From NCBI RefSeq assembly GCF_001422405.1, contig NZ_LMMV01000004.1, positions 74,643 to 138,642 of the forward strand: DNA of 64,000 nucleotides. Direction: 5' to 3'. Shown piece after piece: positions 37,207-46,532 of this stretch. The DNA comes from Pseudorhodoferax sp. Leaf267. Lineage in GTDB: Bacteria; Pseudomonadota; Gammaproteobacteria; Burkholderiales; Burkholderiaceae_C. The notes beneath the pieces were generated by a model. The model was given only the letters and a program-made list of their open reading frames with translations, had not been told where the DNA came from and ran no database searches. Position 1 is the first letter of the stretch; every line of letters starts with the position of its first letter. A program made the translations under genes and the position numbers.

Positions 37207-38067
37207 CTACGAGGAACGGGCCCGGGCGATGGGCGTCTGCATGTCCAGGCCCGTCATTTCGAAGCCCTTCTGGAAATCGACCATGTGCTTGCGCGTCCAC
37301 TCGGCGGCGGCGGCGGCATCGCGGCGCTGCAGTGCATCGAGGATGGCGCGGTGCGCCGCCAGGTTGCGCGCCTTGGACTGCGGCAGGCGCAGGTGGATCT
37401 GCAGCAGCGTGGGGTTGTAGAGCAGGCTGATCGGCTCGCGCGCCAGCATCAGGGCGCGGTTGTGGCTGGCGCGGCCGACGAGCGCGTGGAACTCGACGTC
37501 GAGCTCGACCAGGCGCGCGTTGTCTTCCACCGATTCGGCGCCCTGGGCCTGCAGATCGGCGGTGCGCTCGGTGTTGGCCGCGAGCTCCTGCAGGTCCAGC
37601 GGCTCGGCGTTCAGCGCCGCCAGTTGCGCGGCCAGCGGCTCCAGCGTGACCGCCACCTGCCACAGCTCGGCGAAGGTGGTCTGTTGCAGCAGCAGCAGGC
37701 GCGCGGCACGTGGCGCCATCTCGTACAGCCCGGGCAGGGCCACGAACAGGCGGCGGCCCTCGCGACGCTGCACGAGCCCTTCCTGCTCGATCTGGCGGAT
37801 CGCCTCGCGCACGGTGGAACGGTGCACGCCGAAGCGCTCGGCCAGGCTTTGCTCGGTGGGCAAGGGCATGCCGGGCTGGAGCTGGCCGTCCAGGATGCTG
37901 CGCTCGATCTCCGACGACACGACCTTGTAGGCCGGCTCCAGCCGCAGACGCTGGAACATCGACGCGTCGGCCCGTGGCCGCCGGCTGGGTGTGCCATCGT
38001 CGGCATCGACGGTGCGCACGGACGGAGGCTCCGCCGGGCGGCGGGGCGCTCGGGTGCTGGCTGTCAC
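37207..38067 (-). CDS. GntR-family regulator, FCD-type
   Basis: A protein of 286 residues. The GTG at 38067 is chosen because AGGAG lies 7 bases upstream; ATG 38145 has none. A disordered basic N-terminus is followed by a winged helix (PTEQSLAERFGVHRSTVREAIRQIEQEGLVQRR) and an FCD-type helical effector domain with metal-ligand candidates in DVEFHALVGRASHN and HRAILDAL. It is the first gene of the liv/acyl-CoA synthetase operon and has a perfect palindrome 35 bases upstream, suggesting that it represses the whole unit until the substrate or its CoA ester appears. Confidence 0.92.
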   Translation of the reverse strand: MTASTRAPRRPAEPPSVRTVDADDGTPSRRPRADASMFQRLRLEPAYKVVSSEIERSILDGQLQPGMPLPTEQSLAERFGVHRSTVREAIRQIEQEGLVQRREGRRLFVALPGLYEMAPRAARLLLLQQTTFAELWQVAVTLEPLAAQLAALNAEPLDLQELAANTERTADLQAQGAESVEDNARLVELDVEFHALVGRASHNRALMLAREPISLLYNPTLLQIHLRLPQSKARNLAAHRAILDALQRRDAAAAAEWTRKHMVDFQKGFEMTGLDMQTPIARARSS

Positions 38068-38101
38068 GCGTTGTCTCCTGGCCGCCGTTGTCGGCGTTGT
38101 G

Positions 38102-38118
38102 CGTTTGTCGGACAAACG
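38102..38118. promoter_or_regulatory. GntR/FCD operator
   Basis: CGTTTGTC-G-GACAAACG, a perfect 8-bp inverted repeat with a one-base centre, containing TTGTCGGACAA. This is the spacing and core seen in FCD-type GntR operators. It lies just upstream of the GntR start, in the divergent region with maeB. Confidence 0.7.
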
Positions 38119-38221
38119 GATTTTGCGCAGCGATGGGCGCGGCACCGCAGCGGGTTTTCCCGGGCCACCAAGGCCGCACCGGCCGGGTGTACGGACCCGG
38201 TGCCGGGCCTGGAGGCCCCCC

Positions 38222-38227
38222 TACAAT
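38222..38227 (+). promoter_or_regulatory. probable -10 element of the maeB promoter
   Basis: TACAAT, five of six matches to the sigma-70 -10, 74 bases before the maeB ATG. The -35 at usual spacing is poor (GTGCCG). Confidence 0.4.
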
Positions 38228-38301
38228 CGCGCTCCCCTACAGCATCAGACAGGCTGGACCGTGCAACTTCGCACGGAACGCCCATCTCGAGGAGACGCCG
38301 A

Positions 38302-40632
38302 ATGGCTGACACGACCGTGAGCAACGAACAAAAACGGGCTGAACTGCGCCAGGCGGCGCTGAACTATCACGAGTTCCCGGTCCCCGGCAAGATCTCCGTG
38401 ACGGCCACCAAGCAGCTCGTCAACCAGCGCGACCTGGCCCTGGCCTACTCGCCCGGCGTGGCGGCCCCGTGCGAAGAGATCGTCAAGGACCCGAACGCGG
38501 CCTTCAAGTACACGGCGCGCGGCAACCTGGTGGCCGTGATCACCAACGGCACGGCCGTGCTGGGCCTGGGCGACATCGGCCCGCTGGCGTCCAAGCCGGT
38601 GATGGAAGGCAAGGGCGTGCTGTTCAAGAAGTTCGCCGGCGTCGACGTGTTCGACATCGAGATCGACGAGAAAGACCCGCAAAAGCTGGTCGACGTGATC
38701 GCCGCGCTGGAGCCGACCTTCGGCGCCATCAACCTGGAAGACATCAAGGCGCCGGACTGCTTCTTCGTCGAGCGCGAGCTGCGCAAGCGCATGAAGATCC
38801 CGGTGTTCCATGACGACCAGCACGGCACGGCCATCACCGTGGCGGCCGCGATGCTGAACGGCCTGAAGGTCGTGGGCAAGAACATCGGCGAGGTCAAGCT
38901 CGTCACGTCGGGTGCGGGCGCTGCTGCCCTGGCCTGCCTGAACCTGCTGCTCAAGGTGGGCCTGAAGCGCGAAAACGTGTTCGTGACCGACCTGGCCGGC
39001 GTGGTCTACGAAGGCCGCACCGAGCTGATGGACGACGACAAGCGCCAGTTCATGCAGAACACGACGGCCCGCACGCTGAGCGAGATCATCGAGGGCGCGG
39101 ACGTGTTCCTGGGCCTGTCGGCCGGCGGTGTCCTGAAGCCCGCCATGGTCGCCAAGATGGCGGCCAAGCCGGTCATCTTCGCCCTGGCCAACCCCAACCC
39201 CGAGATCACGCCCGAAGACGCGCGTTCGGTGCGTGACGACGTGGTCATGGCCACGGGCCGTACGGACTATCCGAACCAGGTCAACAACGTCCTGTGCTTC
39301 CCGTACATCTTCCGCGGCGCGCTGGACTGCGGCGCCACGACGATCACGGACGAGATGGAGATCGCGGCCGTCAATGCGATTGCCGAGCTGGCCCAGGCCG
39401 AGCAGAGCGAGCGCGTGGCCGCGGCCTATGTCGGCGAGAAGCTGAGCTTCGGCCCCGAGTACCTGATCCCCAAGCCATTCGACCCGCGCCTCATGATGAA
39501 GATCGCGCCGGCGGTGGCCAAGGCCGCCGAGGAAAGCGGCGTGGCGCAGCGCCCGATCGCCGACCTGGACGCCTACCGCGACCGTCTGCAGAGCTTTGTC
39601 TACGCCTCGGGCACGACGATGAAGCCGATCTTCGACGCCGCCAAGCGCGCCAAGAAGAAGCGCGTGGTGTTCTGCGAGGGCGAGGAGGAGCGCGTGCTGC
39701 GCGCGCTGCAGATCGTGGTCGACGAGGGCATCGCGCGCCCGACCGTGATCGGCCGCCCGGCCATCATCGCCCAGCGCATCGAGAAGTTCGGCCTGCGCCT
39801 GCGCGAGGAGCTGGACTACGACATCGTCAACGTCGAGCAGGACCACCGCTACCGCGACTTCTGGCAGACCTACCACCGCATGACCGAGCGCCAGGGCACG
39901 ACGGCCCAGCTGGCCAAGATCGAGATGCGGCGCCGGCTGACCCTGATCGGCGCGATGCTGCTGCACAAGGACGAGGTCGACGGCATGATCTGCGGCACCT
40001 GGGGCACGACCCAGACCCACCTGCAGTACATCGACCAAGTCATCGGCAAGCACCCTGGCGGCGCCGACAGCACGGCGCAGAGCGTGCCGGTCTACGCCTG
40101 CATGAACGGCCTGCTGCTGCCCGATCGCCAGATCTTCCTGGTCGACACGCACGTCAACTACGACCCGACGCCGGCCGAGCTATGCGAGATCACGGCATTG
40201 GCGGCCGAAGAGATGATCCGCTTCGGCCTGAAGCCCAAGGCCGCACTGCTGTCGCATTCGAACTTCGGCAGCAGCAACCGGCCTTCGGCGTTGAAGATGC
40301 GCGAGACGCTGGCGTTGCTGCGCGAGCAGGCGCCCTGGCTGGAGGTAGACGGCGAGATGCACGGCGACGTGGCGCTGGACGGCAAGCAGCGCGACGTGCT
40401 GATGCCGCACAGCGCGCTGACCGGCGACGCCAACCTGTTGGTATTCCCCAACCTCGACGCCGCGAACATTGCATACAACCTGCTCAAGACGGCGGCCGGC
40501 GGCAACATCGCCATCGGCCCGGTGCTGCTGGGCGCGGCCAAGCCGGTGCATATCCTGACGGCCAGTGCCACGGTGCGGCGCATCGTGAACATGACGGCCC
40601 TGACCGTGGCCGACGCCAACGCCGAGCGCTGA
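38302..40632 (+). CDS. maeB: NADP-dependent malic enzyme with phosphotransacetylase-like domain
   Basis: A protein of 776 residues, the full MaeB length. The ATG follows GAGGAGACGCC. The N-terminal malic domain (~1-430) has [11 protein letters not shown], the metal-binding [23 protein letters not shown] and the NADP loop [13 protein letters not shown]; the C-terminal ~345 residues resemble phosphotransacetylase ([20 protein letters not shown]) and are regulatory in this family. It decarboxylates malate to pyruvate with NADPH formation, a link between the TCA cycle and acetyl-CoA growth. Confidence 0.98.
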   Translation: MADTTVSNEQKRAELRQAALNYHEFPVPGKISVTATKQLVNQRDLALAYSPGVAAPCEEIVKDPNAAFKYTARGNLVAVITNGTAVLGLGDIGPLASKPVMEGKGVLFKKFAGVDVFDIEIDEKDPQKLVDVIAALEPTFGAINLEDIKAPDCFFVERELRKRMKIPVFHDDQHGTAITVAAAMLNGLKVVGKNIGEVKLVTSGAGAAALACLNLLLKVGLKRENVFVTDLAGVVYEGRTELMDDDKRQFMQNTTARTLSEIIEGADVFLGLSAGGVLKPAMVAKMAAKPVIFALANPNPEITPEDARSVRDDVVMATGRTDYPNQVNNVLCFPYIFRGALDCGATTITDEMEIAAVNAIAELAQAEQSERVAAAYVGEKLSFGPEYLIPKPFDPRLMMKIAPAVAKAAEESGVAQRPIADLDAYRDRLQSFVYASGTTMKPIFDAAKRAKKKRVVFCEGEEERVLRALQIVVDEGIARPTVIGRPAIIAQRIEKFGLRLREELDYDIVNVEQDHRYRDFWQTYHRMTERQGTTAQLAKIEMRRRLTLIGAMLLHKDEVDGMICGTWGTTQTHLQYIDQVIGKHPGGADSTAQSVPVYACMNGLLLPDRQIFLVDTHVNYDPTPAELCEITALAAEEMIRFGLKPKAALLSHSNFGSSNRPSALKMRETLALLREQAPWLEVDGEMHGDVALDGKQRDVLMPHSALTGDANLLVFPNLDAANIAYNLLKTAAGGNIAIGPVLLGAAKPVHILTASATVRRIVNMTALTVADANAER

Positions 40633-40635
40633 GCC

Positions 40636-40657
40636 TTGGTGCCATAGCAAGCACCAA
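40636..40657 (+). terminator. hairpin after maeB
   Basis: TTGGTGC-N8-GCACCAA starts three bases after the maeB stop. The 7-bp stem is not followed by a T-tract, so it could be a weak terminator or an mRNA 3' stabiliser. Confidence 0.4.
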
Positions 40658-40684
40658 CTTGGAACGGGCTTTTGCCCCTGTGCA

Positions 40685-40705
40685 CATGCCCAAAATTTGG
40701 GCATG
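40685..40705. promoter_or_regulatory. 21-base palindrome upstream of the RNase gene
   Basis: CATGCCCAAA-A-TTTGGGCATG is a perfect 10-bp inverted repeat, 90 bases before the RNase ATG and directly before a TTGCTT -35-like hexamer (40709). A second shorter palindrome, GGGTTAACCC, lies at 40756-40765. Both fit operator sites or leader structure controlling the toxic RNase; a terminator for maeB is an alternative for the first. Confidence 0.5.
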
Positions 40706-40795
40706 GCCTTGCTTTTCCAGGTACCTTGGGGCACACTAGCGCGCTTCACTTCCGGGGGTTAACCCGGAGTTCGCGCAAGCCCCAAGTTTTCCTCC

Positions 40796-41203
40796 ATGCT
40801 GTTCACGCCCAACAACGCCACAGGCCGGTTGTTCCGAAGTTGCCTGTTGATGTTGGCGTTGGCAACAGGCACCGTAGCGGTGCATTCGCGACAACCCGCT
40901 TCACCCGTCGAGCTGGACCAGATTGCGTTGGTAGAGCTGCCTGCACAAGGCAGGCAGACCTACCAGCTCATCCTGCAAGGCGGCCCGTTTCCTTATGAGA
41001 AGGACGGCACGGTGTTCGGCAATCGCGAGCGTCTGCTACCGGCCCAGCGGCGTGGGTATTACCGCGAGTACACGGTGGCCCATGCCGGCGCCCGCAATCG
41101 CGGGGCGCGGCGCATCGTGTGTGGCGGTCTGCGCCCGACGGTGCCGGACGGCTGCTACTACACGAGCGACCACTACGCGAGCTTTCGAAAAATCGTCCAT
41201 TGA
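40796..41203 (+). CDS. secreted guanyl-specific ribonuclease (barnase/RNase Sa type)
   Basis: A protein of 135 residues. A signal peptide (hydrophobic SCLLMLALATGTVAV) is followed by a mature microbial RNase closely resembling Streptomyces RNase Sa: GGPFPYEKDGTVFGNRE, GYYREYTV with the catalytic base Glu91, GARNRGARRIV with Arg102 and Arg106, and YYTSDHYASF with the catalytic acid His126. All active-site residues are present, so the enzyme should be active. Barstar follows 43 bases later, protecting the producer from any RNase left in the cytoplasm. The extracellular role could be nutrient RNA use or competition. Confidence 0.95.
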   Translation: MLFTPNNATGRLFRSCLLMLALATGTVAVHSRQPASPVELDQIALVELPAQGRQTYQLILQGGPFPYEKDGTVFGNRERLLPAQRRGYYREYTVAHAGARNRGARRIVCGGLRPTVPDGCYYTSDHYASFRKIVH

Positions 41204-41246
41204 AAACGGACGCCTGGATTAGTTTTAGTGAGACCGGGGTATTTTG

Positions 41247-41669
41247 ATGACTAACGTTAAAACGGAGTTGGATGCGCCACTTCGTACCGTGCGAACCAAC
41301 ATCGTCCAGTCGATCCGGGCGTTCCGGGTGCAGGACCTGCAGGAAGCCGCCCAGTCCATGGGCCATCACTTCCTGTACGCCAACCTGTCCAGCGCCCAGA
41401 GCAAGCAGGACGTGCTGGACCTGATCGCACAGCAGTTCACCTTCCCCACGCACTTCGGCAAGAACTTCGACGCCTTGTACGACTGCATGACGGACCCGTT
41501 GCACAAATCGGGCCCGCAGCCGGGCTTCATCGTGGTGCTGGAGCAGATTCCCGCGAACGCGAAGTTCGACAAGGAAGCGCGCGAGCAGCTGCTGGACATC
41601 TTCCGCGACGCCGCCGACTACTGGGGCGACCGAAAAATACCGTTCCGCTGTTTCTATTCTTTTCTGTAG
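41247..41669 (+). CDS. barstar-family ribonuclease inhibitor
   Basis: A protein of 140 residues in its primary frame, ATG 41247 with GGGG upstream. The barstar core is FPTHFGKNFDALYDCMTD, with VVLEQIP and a C-terminal IPFRCFYSFL. Barstar binds the RNase active site with very high affinity and blocks it. The primary frame stops at 41667-41669, but the -1 frame remains open across the stop for 63 more codons from the TTTT at 41660-41663 (see the separate entry). Confidence 0.93.
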   Translation: MTNVKTELDAPLRTVRTNIVQSIRAFRVQDLQEAAQSMGHHFLYANLSSAQSKQDVLDLIAQQFTFPTHFGKNFDALYDCMTDPLHKSGPQPGFIVVLEQIPANAKFDKEAREQLLDIFRDAADYWGDRKIPFRCFYSFL

Positions 41670-41854
41670 CCCGTTCTGCACACACCAGCCAAGCAGAACG
41701 GGCGAATGAGGCTCAGACCGAGGCCGTTGCCGGCATCGAACTCACGACGGATTCGGGCGAGAAGATGCCCACGGACAAACTGGTCGATGTGTCGCCGCTG
41801 GCGCTGCGCATGAGCAGCCCGTTCAACGCGGGTTACTGGCTGGCAGCCGCCTGA
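41663..41854 (+). other. possible C-terminal continuation of barstar in the -1 frame
   Basis: Beginning at the TTTT run, the -1 frame reads 63 codons (SVARSAHTSQ... ending SSPFNAGYWLAAA) to a TGA at 41852-41854, with GC-rich third positions like a coding sequence and no start codon of its own until Met at 41765. It ends 23 bases before a strong intrinsic terminator. Either the ancestral barstar gene was longer and lost one T in the run, or the ribosome shifts -1 here, or the frame is coincidental. I do not recognise the segment. Confidence 0.4.
41670..41702 (+). repeat. stem-loop directly after the barstar stop
   Basis: CCCGTTCTGC-N13-GCAGAACGGG is a perfect 10-bp stem starting six bases after the TTTT run and immediately after TAG. 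The spacing equals that of stem-loops that stimulate -1 frameshifting. It lacks a T-tract, so it is unlikely to be the terminator; a proper one follows at 41878. Confidence 0.6.
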
Positions 41855-41877
41855 AGCCTTGCATCGCGCAACCTGAA

Positions 41878-41902
41878 CGCCCGTCCCTCGACGGGCGTTT
41901 TT
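41878..41902 (+). terminator. intrinsic terminator
   Basis: CGCCCGTC-CCTC-GACGGGCG followed by TTTTT: an 8-bp stem, 4-base loop and T-tract. It ends the RNase-barstar transcript just before the convergent rsmA gene. Confidence 0.9.
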
Positions 41903-41912
41903 GTTGGCGGGC

Positions 41913-42665
41913 CTACAGCGCCTGCGCCAGCGCGACGAATTCTGCGACCGGCACTTCCTCTGCGCGGCGCTGCAGGTCGAACGGGCCGGCGAACTGCCGC
42001 GCCTCCAGCCAGCGGCCCAGTGCGTGGCGCAGCAGCTTGCGGCGCTGGCTGAAGGCCACCTGCACCAGTTCGCTGAGCAGGGCCGCGTCCAGCACGGGCG
42101 CTTGCGCCAATGGCTCCATGCGCACGACGGCGCTGTCCACGCGCGGTGGCGGGTCGAAACTCTCCGGCCCCACGAACAGCACGTTCTCCATCGCGTAGCG
42201 CCACTGCAGCATCACGCTGAGCCGGCCATAGGCGGCCGTGGACGGCGCCGCCACCATGCGGTCGACCACTTCCTTTTGCAGCATGAAGTGCTGGTCCTGG
42301 ATGGCATCCACATGGTCCAGCAGGTGGAACAGGATGGGCGTGGAGATGTTGTAGGGCAGGTTGCCGACCACGCGCAGCCGCTGGCCGGCCGGGGCCAAAG
42401 CCGTGAAGTCGACCTTCAGCACGTCGGACTCGACGACGTGCAGCTGCGGCCGGTTGCGCAGGCGCTGCGCCAGGTCGCGGTCGAGCTCGATGACCGTCAG
42501 CTGGCCCAGGCGCTCGACCAGGGGCTGGGTCAGCGCGGCCAGGCCGGGCCCGATCTCCACCATGGGCTCGCCGTGCTGCGGCCCGATCGCCCGCACGATG
42601 GCGTCGATGACGCCGGCATCGGACAGGAAATGCTGGCCGAAGCGTTTGCGTGCGATGTGCTTCAC
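41913..42665 (-). CDS. rsmA: 16S rRNA (A1518/A1519) dimethyltransferase
   Basis: A protein of 250 residues. KsgA/RsmA dimethylates two adjacent adenines in helix 45 of 16S rRNA. Motifs: [10 protein letters not shown], the SAM site [29 protein letters not shown] and the catalytic NLPYNIST. It is ATGA-coupled to surA. pdxA, which lies between surA and rsmA in enterobacteria, is absent. Confidence 0.97.
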   Translation of the reverse strand: MKHIARKRFGQHFLSDAGVIDAIVRAIGPQHGEPMVEIGPGLAALTQPLVERLGQLTVIELDRDLAQRLRNRPQLHVVESDVLKVDFTALAPAGQRLRVVGNLPYNISTPILFHLLDHVDAIQDQHFMLQKEVVDRMVAAPSTAAYGRLSVMLQWRYAMENVLFVGPESFDPPPRVDSAVVRMEPLAQAPVLDAALLSELVQVAFSQRRKLLRHALGRWLEARQFAGPFDLQRRAEEVPVAEFVALAQAL

Positions 42666-43999
42666 TGCGGGGCGTCGCGCATCTCGACGTAGGCGCGCGC
42701 ACGGACTTCCTGCAGCCAGCTGCGGTAGGCCTCGTCCATGCGCGACTCGCGCACCATGGAGCGCGCCATCTCGCGCTGCTCGCGCGGGCTCAGCTTGTAC
42801 TGCCGGCGCTCGATGAGCTGGATCAGGTGCACGCCGAAGCGCGAGACCAGCGGGTCGGACAGCTGGCCGGGCTGCAGGCTGTCCAGCACGTCCTCGAACT
42901 CGGGCACGAACTGGCCAGGGCTGGACCAGCCCAGGTCGCCACCCTCGGCGGCACTGCCGTCCTGCGAACTGGCGCGCGCCAGCGCCGCGAAATCGGCCTG
43001 GCCCGCTTCGATGCGCCGCTTCATGGTGGCCAGCCGCTCCCGCGCGGCGGCCTCGGTCAGTTGCGGGCCGACACGCAGCAGGATGTGGCGCGCATGCTGC
43101 TGCGCGATGGTCTGCGCAGGGCCGGCCTGGCGCTTCTCGATGACCTTGAGCACGTGGAAGCCGGCGCCCGAACGCACGGGCTCGCTGATGCCGCCCGTGG
43201 GCACGGCGGCGGTCGCTTCCAGGAACAGGTCGGGATAGCGGTCTGCGGTGCGCAGGCCCAGCGCGCCGCCGGCCGATGCCTCGGGCGCATCGGAATAGGC
43301 GCGGGCCAGGGCCGCGAAGTCTTCGCCGGCTCGGGCCCGGCGCAGCACGTCCTGCGCGCGGGCCTGGCGCTCGGCAACCTGCTGGGGCGTGGCGTTCTCG
43401 GGCACGGCCACCAGGACCTGCGCCAGGTTGAGTTCGCTCGGCGCGGCGGACGGCGCCGTCGCGTGCTCGCGCAGGTACTGCTCGACGTCCGCGTCGCTGA
43501 CCTTCACGCGCGATTCGAGTTCACGGTCGCGCACGCGGGTCAGCAGGATCTGGTCGCGGATCTCGTTGCGGAACTGGGCCGGCGTCATGCCGTCGCGCGC
43601 CAGGCGGCGGCGCAGTTCGGCCACGTCGACCTGGTTCTGCCGTGCCACGTTCTGCTCGCCCTGGTCGATCGACGCCTCGTCGGCCCGGATGCCCAGCTCA
43701 CGCGCCAGCTGCAGCTGCGCCCGCTCGACGATCAGGCTTTCCAGCACCTGGCGCGCCAGCTCGGCCTGCGGCGGCACGCGGCCACCCTGCTGCTGGATCT
43801 GCTGCGTGACGCGCACGATGCGGCGCTGCACTTCCTGGTTCGTGATGGGCTCGGAATTCACGACGGCCACGATGAAGTCGGACTGGCGCGCGGCACTGGA
43901 GGCAGCACCCTGGGCGTGCGCGACGGGCGTGGCCGCCAGAAGGCTGGCGGCCGCCATTGCCGCGGCGGACAGGAGGAGGGCGTGGGTCTTGCTGCGCAT
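42662..43999 (-). CDS. surA: periplasmic chaperone/peptidyl-prolyl isomerase SurA
   Basis: A protein of 445 residues from [10 protein letters not shown] with a Sec signal ending VAHAQ. The N-terminal SurA chaperone domain ([21 protein letters not shown]) is followed by two parvulin domains (~180-290 and ~300-405; ARHILLRVG...[18 protein letters not shown]) and a C-terminal helix. SurA escorts outer-membrane proteins, including LptD encoded just upstream, to the BAM complex. Confidence 0.96.
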   Translation of the reverse strand: MRSKTHALLLSAAAMAAASLLAATPVAHAQGAASSAARQSDFIVAVVNSEPITNQEVQRRIVRVTQQIQQQGGRVPPQAELARQVLESLIVERAQLQLARELGIRADEASIDQGEQNVARQNQVDVAELRRRLARDGMTPAQFRNEIRDQILLTRVRDRELESRVKVSDADVEQYLREHATAPSAAPSELNLAQVLVAVPENATPQQVAERQARAQDVLRRARAGEDFAALARAYSDAPEASAGGALGLRTADRYPDLFLEATAAVPTGGISEPVRSGAGFHVLKVIEKRQAGPAQTIAQQHARHILLRVGPQLTEAAARERLATMKRRIEAGQADFAALARASSQDGSAAEGGDLGWSSPGQFVPEFEDVLDSLQPGQLSDPLVSRFGVHLIQLIERRQYKLSPREQREMARSMVRESRMDEAYRSWLQEVRARAYVEMRDAPQ

Positions 44000-44009
44000 G
44001 CTGGACAAA

Positions 44010-46436
44010 TCAATCGTAGGAGCCGAAGCGGCTCGAGGTGGTGACCTGCTCGCGCAGGTACTGGTAGCGGGGAATGTTGTCGCGCAGCGTGCGCAACGGG
44101 CTGGAGCCCAGGCGTGCCAGGCCGAAGAACTCGATCTGGAACATGTACTTGGTGTTGGCCGTGGCCTCGGCGCGCTGGATGCGCTCGACCACGATGCGGC
44201 CGATCCAGCAGTCGCCCTCGTATTCAAGGCCGACGATGGATTCGACGAACTTGCGGTCGACCATGCTGTAGTTGAGCCGGCCCACGCCGTACCAGCGGCC
44301 CGGGCCCTGGCCCATGCCGGCACCCAGGTCGCGGCCGCGGTCACCCCACAGGTCGTTCAGCGGCCATTGCCAGCCCAGCTCGACCTGCTCGCTGGCGGTC
44401 AGCGTGTTGGTGGCGCGCTGGACGCGGTAGGCGGCGCTGACCACGCGGTAGTTGCTGGGGCTGTAGCGCCCGCCGACCGTGAAGCGCTCGGAGCGTTGGG
44501 TCTTGGGGTTGTACTGGACCATGGTGTCCAGCATCCACTGCGGCGTCCAGTTGATGGTCGCACCGGCTAGGAAGTCGCTGAGCCGGTCCTCGACCGGTGC
44601 ACCGCCGGGCAGGAACACTTCCTGGTCCTTGAAGCGCAGCCGCTGGGCGACGCCGAAGCGCGCCACCTCGGCGCCGGTGTCCGGCTGCAGGAAGCGCGTG
44701 GTCACGCCCAATGTCAGCACGTTGCTGTCGGAGATGCGGTCGTTGCCGACGAAGGCGTTCTCGCTGTAAATGCTGGCGAAGTTGAAGTCGCTGCCGCCCG
44801 AGTCGTAGTTGGGCAGGCCGTTCTGCGCGCGGTAGGGCGTGTTCACGTAGAACGCGCGCGGCTCCAGCGTCTGCAGCCAGTCGCGGCCGAAGTACCGGGC
44901 GTTGCGCTCGAAGATCAGGCCGCTGTCCAGGCTGAACGTCGGCACGGTACGGCTCGCGCTGGTGCGGCCGTCGGCCAGCGGTGCGTCGAACTGGTACGTG
45001 GTGGCATGCAGCTGCACCTTGGGCGTGAAGAACCAGCCCGGGCGCAGCCAGGGCCGGCTCACCTGGCCCAGCATGTAGCTGCGCTTGGCATTGGGCTGCA
45101 GCGTGAGGTTGCGGTCCGCGGAGAACTGCGTGTAGTCGCCGTCCACCGAGAAATCCAGGCCCGCCACGTCGTAGCGCGCGTAGCGCGCGGTGAGCTGCGG
45201 CAGGCGGTCGTAGGGCGGCGTGATGGGCGCCGTCACGTCCTGCAGCGTCTGGTACTTCAGCGTGCGCAGGCCGGCCGTGAAGTCCTTGTAGCCCCAGCGC
45301 AGGTTGGCGTCCGTGGTCAGCAGCCGGCTCGTCAGGGAGTTCGACGAGCTGCCGAAATCGCGCCAGTAGTTGTCGTCGCTGACACGGTTCGCGTCCAGCG
45401 AGAAGCCCAGGTTGCCAAGCACCGGCACGCCGGTGGAGATCACGCCCGTGTGCTTGGCCGCATACGACCAGCGCTCGCGCTCGCGCAGCCGGTCGTCGGG
45501 CATGTACTCGGCGCGGATCTGGCCCTGGTAGGTCGGCTCCATGTAGCGGAACTCACCGCCCATGTTGATGCCGCGCTTGCTCATGACCGAGGGGTAGAAC
45601 GTGGCGTCGCGGTTCGGTGCGATGTTCCAGTAGTAGGGAATCATCACCTCGACGCCTGCCAGGTTGTCCAGTGCCACCGTGGGCGGCAGGAAGCCGGACT
45701 TGCGCTTGTCGGTCAGCGGGAAGCTCATCACGGGAATGGCCAGCACGGGCACGTTCATGAAGCGCAGCACGCCGGCCTTGGCCAGGCCGGTCTCTTCCTC
45801 GTTGTCGATGTCGATCGTGCTGGCCGACAGCATCCAGGCCGGCAGCCAGCCCGCGCCGGGCTCGCGCCGGCAGGTGGTGTAGGTGGCGTCGTGCAGCACG
45901 GAACGGTCGCGGTCCAGGAAGTCGACACGGCTGGCCTCGCCGTGCGCATCGCCGCGCAGCAGCCGGTAGCGCGGGCTATCGAAGAAGCCCTCGAAGGCAT
46001 CGACCTTGAGCTCCAGCGACGGGCCCTCGAACACATTGCCGGCCTGGTTGATGCGCACCGCGCCCTGGGCCCTGGCCACATCGGTGGACTGGTCGTACTC
46101 GAGCCGGTCGGCCTCGATGACGAGGTCGCCGCGGCGCATCATGGCATCGCCTTCGAGCACCGTTTCCAGGTTGGGCCGGCCGGAGCTGCGGTCGCCGTAG
46201 AAGAAGCTGGGCAGCTGCTGGCGCACGCCCTGCGGCCAGGCTTCCTGCAAGCGCGTGCTGGGCTTGAGCACCAGGGGCTGCTCATCGGCCTGGGCATGGG
46301 CCTGCGCGCACGGCAGCAGGAGGCCGACCAGCGCCACGGCACCGGCCACATGGCTGCGGGCAAAGCGGCCGGCGGGCGGGGCAAGCAGGTCGGGTTTTGC
46401 GGGAGGCATCGAGGAAGAGGGAGACGGTCCGGGCAT
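44010..46436 (-). CDS. lptD: LPS-assembly outer-membrane protein LptD
   Basis: A protein of 808 residues. The N-terminus carries a signal peptide ending AHAQ (start at 46436, or Met10 at 46409). The N-terminal beta-jellyroll (LVIEADRLEYDQSTDVARAQGAVRI) receives lipopolysaccharide from LptA; the rest is the 26-strand barrel (DKRKSGFLPPTV, ending LREQVTTSSRFGSYD). Only two mature cysteines are apparent (TTCRRE and EGDCWIG), against four in E. coli, so one interdomain disulfide is likely. The order lptD-surA-rsmA is conserved. Confidence 0.96.
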   Translation of the reverse strand: MPGPSPSSSMPPAKPDLLAPPAGRFARSHVAGAVALVGLLLPCAQAHAQADEQPLVLKPSTRLQEAWPQGVRQQLPSFFYGDRSSGRPNLETVLEGDAMMRRGDLVIEADRLEYDQSTDVARAQGAVRINQAGNVFEGPSLELKVDAFEGFFDSPRYRLLRGDAHGEASRVDFLDRDRSVLHDATYTTCRREPGAGWLPAWMLSASTIDIDNEEETGLAKAGVLRFMNVPVLAIPVMSFPLTDKRKSGFLPPTVALDNLAGVEVMIPYYWNIAPNRDATFYPSVMSKRGINMGGEFRYMEPTYQGQIRAEYMPDDRLRERERWSYAAKHTGVISTGVPVLGNLGFSLDANRVSDDNYWRDFGSSSNSLTSRLLTTDANLRWGYKDFTAGLRTLKYQTLQDVTAPITPPYDRLPQLTARYARYDVAGLDFSVDGDYTQFSADRNLTLQPNAKRSYMLGQVSRPWLRPGWFFTPKVQLHATTYQFDAPLADGRTSASRTVPTFSLDSGLIFERNARYFGRDWLQTLEPRAFYVNTPYRAQNGLPNYDSGGSDFNFASIYSENAFVGNDRISDSNVLTLGVTTRFLQPDTGAEVARFGVAQRLRFKDQEVFLPGGAPVEDRLSDFLAGATINWTPQWMLDTMVQYNPKTQRSERFTVGGRYSPSNYRVVSAAYRVQRATNTLTASEQVELGWQWPLNDLWGDRGRDLGAGMGQGPGRWYGVGRLNYSMVDRKFVESIVGLEYEGDCWIGRIVVERIQRAEATANTKYMFQIEFFGLARLGSSPLRTLRDNIPRYQYLREQVTTSSRFGSYD

Positions 46437-46532
46437 GCGGGCTGATCGACAGAAATGGCGCTTGGCGCAGGCCTTGCGCCGCGTCGCGCCACAGGGCGTG
46501 CCGGCAAGCCGGGTTTGTAGAATCGATTATCC

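Noticed and set aside
35860-38301. Long + strand frame fused upstream of maeB
   Set aside because: It is the shadow of livJ and the GntR gene; MaeB starts at 38302 with a strong ribosome-binding site.
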